From contig JAFAFR010000014.1 of NCBI GenBank assembly GCA_023423405.1, positions 62,001 through 126,000 on the forward strand: a stretch of DNA of 64,000 nt, written 5' to 3'. Below the pieces are notes generated by a model that was not told the origin of the DNA, ran no database searches, and saw only the letters and a program-made list of their open reading frames with translations. This DNA comes from Bacteroidota bacterium. Its GTDB lineage: Bacteria; Bacteroidota; Bacteroidia; Chitinophagales; Chitinophagaceae. Of the stretch, positions 32,438 through 40,079 are shown in pieces. The position numbers and the translations under genes were made by a program. How positions within the stretch are numbered: position 1 is the first letter of the stretch; each line of letters opens with the position of its first letter.

Positions 32438-34147
32438 TCAGCCGTTCATGCTGGCAAGGAATTCTTCGTTGCTCTTGGTGCCGCGCATGCGTTTGAGCAG
32501 GTCGGTCATGGCCTCTTCGGTGTTCATATCGTTGAGGTATAACCGAAGCAGGTTCATGCGCTGCAATACGTCGCGTTCCAGCAGGAGGTCGTCGCGGCGG
32601 GTAGAGGAAGCCACCAGGTCGATGGCCGGGTAAATACGGCGGTTGGCCAGACGGCGGTCGAGCTGCAGTTCCATGTTACCGGTTCCCTTGAATTCTTCAA
32701 AGATCACTTCGTCCATTTTAGAGCCGGTGTCGATGAGGGCGGTTGCCAGGATGGTCAGGGAGCCGCCGTTTTCGATCTTACGGGCGGCGCCGAAGAACTG
32801 CTTGGGCTTCTGCATGGCATTGGCTTCCACGCCACCGCTGAGCACTTTGCCGGACGAAGGCGCCACGGTATTATGAGCACGCGCCAGGCGGGTGATGGAG
32901 TCGAGCAGGATCACCACATCGTGGCCGCATTCCACCAGGCGTTTTGCTTTCTGCAGTGCGATGGTAGACACTTTCACGTGTTTCTCTGCCGGCTCGTCGA
33001 AGGTGGAAGCAATCACTTCCGCCTTCACGCTTCTTTCCATATCGGTCACTTCCTCGGGGCGTTCATCAATGAGCACCACCATGAGATAACATTCGGGATG
33101 GTTGGTGGAAATGGCATTGGCCACTTCTTTCAGCAACACGGTTTTACCCGTTTTCGGCTGCGCCACAATCAGTCCGCGCTGGCCTTTCCCGATGGGCGTG
33201 AACAGGTCGATGATGCGGGTGCTGTAACCATTCGGCTCGCAGAAAAGGTTCAGCTTTTCGAAGGGGAACAGCGGGGTAAGGTATTCAAAGGGAACACGGT
33301 CGCGCACTTCTTCCGGCGTGCGGCCATTGATGGTTTCCACTTTGAGCAGGGCAAAATATTTTTCGCCTTCTTTCGGCGGACGTACCGATCCATTTACCGT
33401 ATCGCCGGTCTTCAAACCAAACAGCTTGATCTGCGAAGGTGATACATATACGTCGTCGGGTGAAGAAAGATAATTGTAATCGCTGCTGCGCAGGAAGCCG
33501 TAGCCGTCGGGCATCATTTCCAAGACGCCTTCAGCGGGGATCACACCGTCGAATTCAATGTTGAAAATTTCACGCGGATCGCGGCGCGGCTGGTGCTGGA
33601 AGGGCTTTTGCGCAGGTTCGGCGGGAGCGGGTGTTGCTGCCGGCTCGGGTTTGGGTGCAACGGGCTCAGGTGCTTTCGCGACGGGAGCCGGAGCCACGGG
33701 CGTTTCTTTCGGGGCGGGTGCTTCGGCCACAGGTACCGGCGTTTTTTCGTCCTGCTTTTTGCGGCCTCTTTTAGCAGCAGGTTTTTCTTCGGAAGCCGCC
33801 TGTTCGCGGGCAGGAGCGGCTTTCGGAGCGGCAGCCCTCGCAGGTGCAGCTTCTTCTTTTTTCGCCACAGTCTTCCGGTTTTCGGTGCGGCGCGGCTTTT
33901 CCTCATCGCTTTCCACGATGGCTTCTTCTGTGGAATTAGCCGTGGTGGCTTTCACGATGCGTTTGCGTTTGCCTTTATCACCGGCATCAGATCCCTTTCC
34001 TTCGCTGGCCAACACCGCCTGTTTGTCCAGGATCTTGTAAATCAGCTCCTGTTTGTCCAGTTTTTTTGCATTGGGGATCTTTAATTGCTCCGCGATATCG
34101 AGCAACTCAGGAACGAGCATGTCGTTCAGTTGCAGAATGTCATACAT
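32438..34147 (-). CDS. rho: Transcription termination factor Rho with long N-terminal linker
   Basis: 569 residues, about 150 longer than E. coli Rho (419). Residues 1-45 form the Rho N-terminal SAP-like helix bundle. About 50-195 is a low-complexity Ala/Pro/Glu/Lys linker typical of Bacteroidota. The cold-shock RNA-binding domain starts near 205 (GVLEMMPDGYGFLRSSDYNYL). The ATPase has Walker A AQPKTGKT, Walker B VVILLDSITRLARA, and Q/R-loop motifs GGVEANAMQKPK. It ends transcripts by 5'-3' RNA translocation. Its own terminator lies downstream. Confidence 0.97.
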   Translation of the reverse strand: MYDILQLNDMLVPELLDIAEQLKIPNAKKLDKQELIYKILDKQAVLASEGKGSDAGDKGKRKRIVKATTANSTEEAIVESDEEKPRRTENRKTVAKKEEAAPARAAAPKAAPAREQAASEEKPAAKRGRKKQDEKTPVPVAEAPAPKETPVAPAPVAKAPEPVAPKPEPAATPAPAEPAQKPFQHQPRRDPREIFNIEFDGVIPAEGVLEMMPDGYGFLRSSDYNYLSSPDDVYVSPSQIKLFGLKTGDTVNGSVRPPKEGEKYFALLKVETINGRTPEEVRDRVPFEYLTPLFPFEKLNLFCEPNGYSTRIIDLFTPIGKGQRGLIVAQPKTGKTVLLKEVANAISTNHPECYLMVVLIDERPEEVTDMERSVKAEVIASTFDEPAEKHVKVSTIALQKAKRLVECGHDVVILLDSITRLARAHNTVAPSSGKVLSGGVEANAMQKPKQFFGAARKIENGGSLTILATALIDTGSKMDEVIFEEFKGTGNMELQLDRRLANRRIYPAIDLVASSTRRDDLLLERDVLQRMNLLRLYLNDMNTEEAMTDLLKRMRGTKSNEEFLASMNG

Positions 34148-34344
34148 ACTAAAATTGATGCGTTTGGTAAGATTTCAATCGGCCTTACTTCTTGAAAAAA
34201 ATAGAATTGAGTAATTCGTTGCGTGTACTACAAGAGAAGAGTTGGATGAGCTGAAGAGAACTAATCTTCTTGGTTCCAATTGCAATTTTAGGCTAAAATG
34301 GGCAGATTCCAAAAAATCCGGCGCTATTTCGGTGAAAAGACGGT

Positions 34345-35325
34345 TCAAACCCGGTTCAGGAGGGGTTCGCCGTCGGCAAAACAGCGGATATTTTCAAAAC
34401 TTACCCGGGCAATCTGGGTCAGGGCCTCCTCGGTGAAAAAGCCCTGGTGCGCTGTAATGAGCACATTCGGAAAGGCCATCAGGTGCAGGATCTGGTCGTC
34501 GCCAATGATCTCCTCGCTGAAGTCGCGGAAGAAGAGTTTTTCTTCCTGCTCATACACGTCCATGCCCAGGTAGCCGAGCTGGCCGGATTTCAGGGCGTCG
34601 ATGGCCGCACCGGTATCCACCAGGGCGCCCCGGCTGGTGTTGACCAGCATCACGCCTTTTTTCATCAGGGCCAGGCTGCCGGCGTTGATAAGATGGCGGG
34701 TATGCTCATTCAGCGGGCAGTGCAGGCTGATGATGTCACATGCCGGCAGCAGGTCGGCCAGCGGCAGGTATTCCACGCCGGCCGCTTCGAGGTCGTGGTT
34801 GGCCACCAGGTCGAATGCCAGCACGCGGCAGCCGAAACCCAGGAGAATCCGGCAAAGCGCCTCGCCGATCTTACCCGTTCCGATCACCCCCGCGATTTTG
34901 CCGTGAAGGTCAAAGCCTGTCAGCCTTTCCAACGAAAAATTTCCTTCCCGCACCCGGTTATAAGCCTTATGTGTTTTGCGGTTGAGCGTCAGAATCAGGG
35001 CCATGGCATGTTCGGCCACGGCATAGGGCGAATAGGCGGGCACCCGCACCACCGGTATCTCAGCCGCTGCCGCCGCGGGCAGGTCCACCTGGTTGAAACC
35101 CGCGCAGCGCAGGGCGATCAACTGTACCCCCACGCTTTTGAGCTGGCCGATCACCCCGGCATTGAGCTGGTCGTTCACAAAAGCGCAAACCACTTCACAA
35201 CCCGCAGCCAGCGCGGCCGTGCGCGGTTCCAGCGTGGTTTCCAGAAAAACCAGCTCGTGGCCAGGATTATATCGTTCAAAATAAGTGCGGTCGTGGGATA
35301 ACGTGGAAAAGACGGCTATTCGCAT
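34345..35325 (-). CDS. D-lactate dehydrogenase-like 2-hydroxyacid dehydrogenase
   Basis: 326 residues of the D-isomer-specific 2-hydroxyacid dehydrogenase family, closest by motif to fermentative D-LDH (LdhA). LRCAGFNQVDL carries the substrate Arg. AVAEHAMALILTLNRK, the Rossmann GVIGTGKIGEALC, HCPLNEHTRHLIN, NTSRGALVDT, DVYEQEEKLFF, and the catalytic His in ITAHQGFFT follow. It reduces pyruvate to D-lactate in related enzymes. The ATG at 35325 faces asnS across a 48-bp divergent promoter region. Confidence 0.9.
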   Translation of the reverse strand: MRIAVFSTLSHDRTYFERYNPGHELVFLETTLEPRTAALAAGCEVVCAFVNDQLNAGVIGQLKSVGVQLIALRCAGFNQVDLPAAAAAEIPVVRVPAYSPYAVAEHAMALILTLNRKTHKAYNRVREGNFSLERLTGFDLHGKIAGVIGTGKIGEALCRILLGFGCRVLAFDLVANHDLEAAGVEYLPLADLLPACDIISLHCPLNEHTRHLINAGSLALMKKGVMLVNTSRGALVDTGAAIDALKSGQLGYLGMDVYEQEEKLFFRDFSEEIIGDDQILHLMAFPNVLITAHQGFFTEEALTQIARVSFENIRCFADGEPLLNRV

Positions 35326-35338
35326 GATTCTAAAGAAG

Positions 35339-35354
35339 GATAAATTTATCTTTG
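35339..35354. promoter_or_regulatory. Divergent promoter/palindrome between D-LDH-like gene and asnS
   Basis: GATAAATTTATC (35339-35350) is a perfect 12-bp palindrome. Its right half overlaps the asnS -7 element TATCTTTG (35347-35354), which ends 19 nt before the asnS ATG. A regulator bound there could affect both directions. Confidence 0.5.
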
Positions 35355-35373
35355 CCCTCCCTAAATATAGGCT

Positions 35374-36810
35374 ATGTTCAACAAGCGCATCAAAATTAAG
35401 GAGCTGCTCAGCCAGGAGCCTGCAGGTCAAACAGTAACGGTAATGGGATGGGTTCGCACCTTTCGCAACAACCAGTTCGTGGCACTGAACGACGGGTCCA
35501 CCAATACCAACCTGCAGGTGGTTTTACCGCTGGGGCAGTTCGATGAAAGCCTGTTGAAACGCATCACCACCAGCGCTTCGCTTCGTGTGAGCGGCAGCCT
35601 GGTTGCCTCCCAGGGAAAAGGCCAGACCATGGAGCTGAAGGCCGACAGCCTCGATATCCTGGGCGACAGCGATGCAGAAAAATATCCGCTGCAACCAAAA
35701 AAACACAGCCTGGAATTCCTGCGCGAAATTGCCCACCTGCGTTTCCGCACCAACACTTTCGGCGCGGTGTTCCGCATCCGCCACAGCCTGGCTTTTGCCA
35801 TCCACAAATTTTTCCACGAGCGTGGTTTTCTTTACCTGCATACGCCGGTGGTCACCGCCAGTGATGCCGAAGGCGCCGGTGAAATGTTCCGTGTTACCAC
35901 CCTGCCCTTCGATAACCCGCCGCGTAACGATGATGGCAGCATCAACTTTAAGGAAGACTTCTTCGGGCGCGCCACCAACCTCACCGTGAGCGGCCAGCTC
36001 GAAGGGGAGCTTGGCGCTACCGCCTTCGGTGAGATCTACACGTTCGGGCCCACGTTCCGGGCCGAAAACTCCAATACCGCGCGCCACCTCGCTGAGTTCT
36101 GGATGATCGAACCCGAGATGGCCTTCTGCGACCTGGAAGACAATATGGACCTGGCCGAAGCCTTTATCAAATACATCATCGGCTTCGTGATGGAGAACAA
36201 CCGCGATGACCTCCAGTTCCTCGACAGCCGCCTCGCAGAAGAAGAAAAATCACTGCCAACGGAAAAACGCAGCGGCATCGGCCTCATCGAAAAACTTGAG
36301 TTTGTTCTCAACAACCGTTTCGAAAGGATCACCTATACAGAAGCCATCGACATCCTCCTGCAATCGCCCGCGTACAAAAAGAAAAAATTCCAGTACGAAG
36401 TGAAGTGGGGCATCGATATGCAGAGTGAGCACGAACGCTACCTCGTTGAAAAGCATTTCAAAAAACCAGTGATCGTTACCAACTATCCGAAAGATATTAA
36501 GGCTTTTTACATGCGCCTGAACGACGACGGCAAAACGGTAGCTGCTATGGACATCCTGGCGCCGGGCATTGGAGAAATCGTGGGTGGTTCACAAAGAGAA
36601 GAACGCCTCGATAAACTCGAAGCGCGGATGGCGGAAATGCAGGTATCCAAAGAGGAACTTTGGTGGTACCTCGACACGCGCCGCTTCGGAACCGTGCCCC
36701 ACGCGGGTTTCGGCCTGGGCTTTGAACGCATGGTGCTCTTTGTAACCGGCATGGGTAATATCCGCGACGTGATCGCCTTCCCGAGAACACCCAAGTCGGC
36801 CGAGTTTTAA
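35374..36810 (+). CDS. asnS: Asparaginyl-tRNA synthetase
   Basis: 478 residues, class IIb. The N-terminal OB-fold anticodon domain (about 15-110) has VMGWVRTFRNNQFVALNDGS. Motif 2 lies in FGPTFRAENSNTARHLAEFWMIEPEM and motif 3 in GFGLGFERMVLFVTGMGNIRDVIAFPRT. The insertion between motifs 2 and 3 (about 270-330) is usual in bacterial AsnRS. It charges tRNA-Asn directly. It sits divergent from the D-LDH-like gene. Confidence 0.97.
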   Translation: MFNKRIKIKELLSQEPAGQTVTVMGWVRTFRNNQFVALNDGSTNTNLQVVLPLGQFDESLLKRITTSASLRVSGSLVASQGKGQTMELKADSLDILGDSDAEKYPLQPKKHSLEFLREIAHLRFRTNTFGAVFRIRHSLAFAIHKFFHERGFLYLHTPVVTASDAEGAGEMFRVTTLPFDNPPRNDDGSINFKEDFFGRATNLTVSGQLEGELGATAFGEIYTFGPTFRAENSNTARHLAEFWMIEPEMAFCDLEDNMDLAEAFIKYIIGFVMENNRDDLQFLDSRLAEEEKSLPTEKRSGIGLIEKLEFVLNNRFERITYTEAIDILLQSPAYKKKKFQYEVKWGIDMQSEHERYLVEKHFKKPVIVTNYPKDIKAFYMRLNDDGKTVAAMDILAPGIGEIVGGSQREERLDKLEARMAEMQVSKEELWWYLDTRRFGTVPHAGFGLGFERMVLFVTGMGNIRDVIAFPRTPKSAEF

Positions 36811-36873
36811 AAAACCACAGGCAGGCTTTTGTGGAATTCGCCGCGCGCTTCATCATAGAGGCAAATTCTACTT

Positions 36874-37392
36874 ATGGCCGACATCATTACCCGCAAAGGG
36901 AACGCCCGCCGTTCCCTCCGGGTTGACCTAACGCCCATGGTTGACCTGGGTTTCCTACTCATCAGTTTTTTTATTTTCACCACCACGCTTTCGGAAGCGC
37001 GGGAAGCAAAATTTTATTTGCCCGCCAACGGCGATCCTGTAAAATATTCCGAAAGCAAAAGCTTAACCATCGTGCCTGCAAACGCAGACAGCATCTGGTA
37101 TTTTGAAGGAGAACTGGAAACAGCCCTGCAACGGCAAGCCGTACATCTTACAGGTTACGACCTCAAAACAGGCATTGGCGCTGTGATCCGGGGCAAGCAG
37201 GCAAGGCTTGCACAAAGCGGATCGGCAAAGGACCTCACGATCCTGGTGTGCCCGCAGCAGGATTGCAGTTACAAGAACATCGTGGACATCATGGATGAAA
37301 TGCTGATCAATGGTGTAAAAACTTATACCATCACAGACGATGCCACCGTGCAGACAGCAATGCCTTCGATCAGGAAGGCTGTTTCGCTTTGA
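36874..37392 (+). CDS. ExbD/TolR-type biopolymer transport protein (orphan)
   Basis: 172 residues. A basic N-terminus leads into the single membrane helix with the essential Asp (VDLTPMVDLGFLLISFFIFTT, Asp about 23-25), followed by a periplasmic domain of about 125 residues ending in ITDDATVQTAMPSIRKA. ExbD couples proton flow through ExbB to TonB-type energy transfer. No exbB or tonB gene is adjacent. Its 3' end overlaps the convergent DUF3089 gene by 23 nt. Confidence 0.88.
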   Translation: MADIITRKGNARRSLRVDLTPMVDLGFLLISFFIFTTTLSEAREAKFYLPANGDPVKYSESKSLTIVPANADSIWYFEGELETALQRQAVHLTGYDLKTGIGAVIRGKQARLAQSGSAKDLTILVCPQQDCSYKNIVDIMDEMLINGVKTYTITDDATVQTAMPSIRKAVSL

Positions 37393-38392
37393 AAGCGCGT
37401 ACGCGCTGGTCGAGGTTCTCGCGGATATTCAGGTAAAAGAGATTGTAGTCGCCAATATGATAATTCTGTGATTTATAAAACCGGCTGCCGCGGAATTTCG
37501 GACGGCTGATCCACAGCAGGTCTTCGTGCACCTGCGCATCGTTCACGTGCGGAATCAGTTTACTGAAATCGCGCAGCACGGCGCCTTTGTTGGCGGATGC
37601 TTTTATATAGGCCGTGTCGGCTTTCCAGCTCAGCGGATTTACGACTATGGATTGCCGGTAGGCCGGCTGGTAGTCGGGTTCAAAGTCGCGACGGAAAGTG
37701 CGCCAGCTCATAAAACATCCTGTTTGCGAGGAATCGGAACAAACGGGAATCGATTTGAAATAGCCCGGTTCTACTGGAATGCCAACGAGGTAAGCCGCCA
37801 CGAGTTGTTGCTGCAAAGCCTTGCCATCGAAAAGTTCGGCGAGTAGTTTTTTTGCGTGCGTGGTTCCCTGGCTGTGGGCCGCAAGGATGATGGGCTTCCC
37901 GTTGTTCTTGTTGTGCAGATAATATAAAAAAGCTTTTTTCACATCGCTGTAGGCCATGTCCAGCGCATTTTTTGCCACCACGGTATCTGTGCTGAAATAG
38001 GCCCTTACATGCGCCTGCCGGTAACGCGGTGCGTACACATTGTAACGGTTGAAAATGGAAGCCTGGTAAAGAATGGATCCCCTATCTGTTTTGCGGTTCA
38101 GGTTTTCATCGTCGAGCGGTGCATTCCATTCAACCGCTTCCTTGTAGGTGTAGGTAGTGGGGTGAATGAAAAAAACATCCACCGAAGTATCGGCGCTGTA
38201 GGCCGCGCGCAGGCCCTGGGGCAGGCTGTCGGAAGGGTCCTTCATCTGCGGCAGGGCCGCCCAGTTCCGGGGGTCGGAATAGTCGGGTCCGCCTATCGAA
38301 ACAATGGCTGTGGTGGATGCGGCAGGAGCCGGCACCTGTTTCCGGTTACAGGCCAGCAGGGCGAGCAGGCAAATGGCAGGCGTTATTCTCAC
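37370..38392 (-). CDS. DUF3089 lipoprotein, putative alpha/beta hydrolase
   Basis: 340 residues. It starts with GTG at 38392; an in-frame stop lies just upstream and no ATG precedes the lipobox. The short signal MRITPAICLLALLAC places the lipid Cys at 15. The DUF3089 core has DVFFIHPTTY, RYNVYAPRYRQ, AYSDVKKAFLYYL and the nucleophile elbow AHSQGTTHAKKLL. YLVGIPV follows. An esterase or lipase-like surface enzyme is likely; substrate unknown. It is convergent with exbD and divergent from the oxygenase gene. Confidence 0.87.
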   Translation of the reverse strand: MRITPAICLLALLACNRKQVPAPAASTTAIVSIGGPDYSDPRNWAALPQMKDPSDSLPQGLRAAYSADTSVDVFFIHPTTYTYKEAVEWNAPLDDENLNRKTDRGSILYQASIFNRYNVYAPRYRQAHVRAYFSTDTVVAKNALDMAYSDVKKAFLYYLHNKNNGKPIILAAHSQGTTHAKKLLAELFDGKALQQQLVAAYLVGIPVEPGYFKSIPVCSDSSQTGCFMSWRTFRRDFEPDYQPAYRQSIVVNPLSWKADTAYIKASANKGAVLRDFSKLIPHVNDAQVHEDLLWISRPKFRGSRFYKSQNYHIGDYNLFYLNIRENLDQRVRAFKAKQPS

Positions 38393-38450
38393 TGATTATA
38401 GTATTTTCACTTTCCAAATTAACTACATTTCTTAGCCTAAATCGGGTACT

Positions 38451-39395
38451 ATGGCCATTCCGGTGGTAAATCTGGCCGATTTCCTCAGTGGGGATCCCCA
38501 GCGCAAACAAGAGTTCGTAAACTCCCTTGGCAAAGCCTATGAGGAAGTCGGTTTTGTGGCCGTAAAAAACCACGGCATACCGGATGCACTCATCATGGAT
38601 ATGTACACGAAGGTGCAGGCCTTTTTTTCCATGCCCCTCGACCGCAAGAAACTGTATGAAATTCCTGCGCTCGCCGGGCAGCGGGGATATACTTCTTTTG
38701 GGAAAGAACACGCAAAGGGCAGCGATGCGCCCGATCTGAAAGAATTTTACCAGCACGGGCAGCCCGATCCTGCTCCCGGAGCTTCGCCGGAAGAATATCC
38801 TGAAAACGTGCGGATAAACGAGATCGAAGGCTTCACGGAAACTTTTCACGAGGCCTACCGTGCTTTTGAAAGATCGGGCCGGGCCCTGCTGCAGGCCATT
38901 GCGCTCTACCTCCACCTGCCCGAATCTTATTTCGACGAGCCGGTACAGCACGGCAACAGCATCCTGCGGGCCATTCATTATCCGCCCATTACACAGGAGC
39001 CGAAATCTGCTATCCGGGCCGAGCAGCACGAAGACATCAACCTCATTACACTGCTGGTGGGCGCCAGCGCCGACGGCCTCCAGATCCTGACCCGGCAAGA
39101 CGAATGGGTACCGGTTACTTCGCTTCCGGAACAAATCGTAGTGAACGTGGGCGATATGCTCCAGCGACTTACCAATAACAAGCTGCGCTCCACCACCCAC
39201 CGCGTGGTGAATCCGCCCCGCGACCGCTGGCACACCAGTCGCTTTTCCATCCCGTTTTTCCTGCACCCCAAGGGGGAAATGAGCCTGGCCTGCCTGGCGT
39301 CCTGCGTCAGCGAAGACCAGCCGAAACAATATCCCGATACCACCGCCGGCGCCTACCTAGACGAGCGGCTCCGGGAAATTGGCCTGAAAAAGTAG
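38451..39395 (+). CDS. Isopenicillin-N-synthase-like 2-oxoglutarate/Fe(II) oxygenase
   Basis: 314 residues. The DIOX-N domain begins MAIPVVNLADFLSG and continues EEVGFVAVKNHGIP. Iron ligands are His and Asp in AEQHEDINLITLLVG and the distal His in STTHRVVNPP, about 55 residues later. The 2OG-binding Arg-x-Ser is in TSRFSIPFFLHP. Such enzymes hydroxylate or oxidise small molecules; many bacterial homologues are uncharacterised. It has a TACATTTC near-match promoter upstream and no obvious partner gene. Confidence 0.88.
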   Translation: MAIPVVNLADFLSGDPQRKQEFVNSLGKAYEEVGFVAVKNHGIPDALIMDMYTKVQAFFSMPLDRKKLYEIPALAGQRGYTSFGKEHAKGSDAPDLKEFYQHGQPDPAPGASPEEYPENVRINEIEGFTETFHEAYRAFERSGRALLQAIALYLHLPESYFDEPVQHGNSILRAIHYPPITQEPKSAIRAEQHEDINLITLLVGASADGLQILTRQDEWVPVTSLPEQIVVNVGDMLQRLTNNKLRSTTHRVVNPPRDRWHTSRFSIPFFLHPKGEMSLACLASCVSEDQPKQYPDTTAGAYLDERLREIGLKK

Positions 39396-39542
39396 CCGCT
39401 CATCCTTTCTTATCACCATTCTTCACAAGGGCAAAATTTTATTTCTGTTCCCCGTACAGGCGGAAAGGCCCGTCCTGCCTGTATCCTGCCCATCGCCAGT
39501 TATCTTTTTATGAAAATTACTAACTTTAAATAGGTACTTTAG

Positions 39543-39574
39543 TTTGCATAGTACTGAAACTTTACCTATGTTTG
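39543..39574 (+). promoter_or_regulatory. Promoter of padR-pspC
   Basis: TTTG (39543-39546), a 20-nt spacer, then TATGTTTG (39567-39574): a full match to the Bacteroidota TTTG/TAnnTTTG promoter. It predicts a transcription start near 39581 and a leader of about 100 nt. Confidence 0.7.
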
Positions 39575-39595
39575 TGTTGTCATAGGATATCAACA

Positions 39596-39665
39596 GGGCT
39601 GGCGGCAGCGAAACCTTATCCAGAGCCTTATCCATCTAACCTTATCCACTCCCTGCCGCCAGCCC
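39596..39665 (+). repeat. 13-bp perfect inverted repeat enclosing three CCTTATCCA repeats (padR leader)
   Basis: GGGCTGGCGGCAG (39596-39608) is the exact reverse complement of CTGCCGCCAGCCC (39653-39665). The 44-nt loop holds CCTTATCCA three times (39614, 39626 and 39640; spacing 12 and 14). It ends 18 nt before the padR ATG and lies wholly within the predicted leader RNA. There is no T-tract, so it is not a simple terminator. Confidence 0.75.
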
Positions 39666-39683
39666 ACAAAACCCGAGCGTGTT

Positions 39684-40052
39684 ATGAATATTGAAAACAC
39701 CCAAAGCCAGATGCGGAAAGGAATACTGGAATTTTGTATCCTCTCCGTCATCCGCCGCGGTGAAGCTTACCCCAGCGACATCGTGGACGAAATGCGGGCC
39801 GCCAACCTGCAGATCCTGGAAGGGACCCTGTATCCCCTCCTGACCCGACTTAAAAATGCCGATATGCTGACCTACCGCTGGGTCGAAAGCAATTCCGGCC
39901 CCCCGCGCAAATACTTTTCTCTTACGGAAAAAGGAAATGCCTTCTACCAGGAACTGGAATCTACCTGGCAGGAGCTGGCCAATGGCGTCAAAGCCCTTAC
40001 CAGTAAGTCAGAGTCCCTCCCTTCCGTACCAGACCACCCAAACACCAACTAA
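39684..40052 (+). CDS. PadR-family transcriptional regulator
   Basis: 122 residues. A PadR winged helix: MRKGILEFCILSVIRRGEAYPSDIVDEMRAA, then LEGTLYPLLTRLKNADMLTYRWVESNSGPPRKYFSLTEKG, which is the family signature of recognition helix and wing. The short C-terminal helix is for dimerisation. PadR proteins repress their own operon and bind diverse ligands. It sits 27 bp upstream of the PspC gene, a pairing common in Bacteroidota. A structured leader precedes it. Confidence 0.93.
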   Translation: MNIENTQSQMRKGILEFCILSVIRRGEAYPSDIVDEMRAANLQILEGTLYPLLTRLKNADMLTYRWVESNSGPPRKYFSLTEKGNAFYQELESTWQELANGVKALTSKSESLPSVPDHPNTN

Positions 40053-40079
40053 ACTTCAACCTGCTAATACTTATCAATT

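Noticed and set aside
39455..39484. Hairpin TACAGGC/GCCTGTA after the 2OG oxygenase gene as a terminator
   Set aside because: Short stem, long loop and no T-tract.
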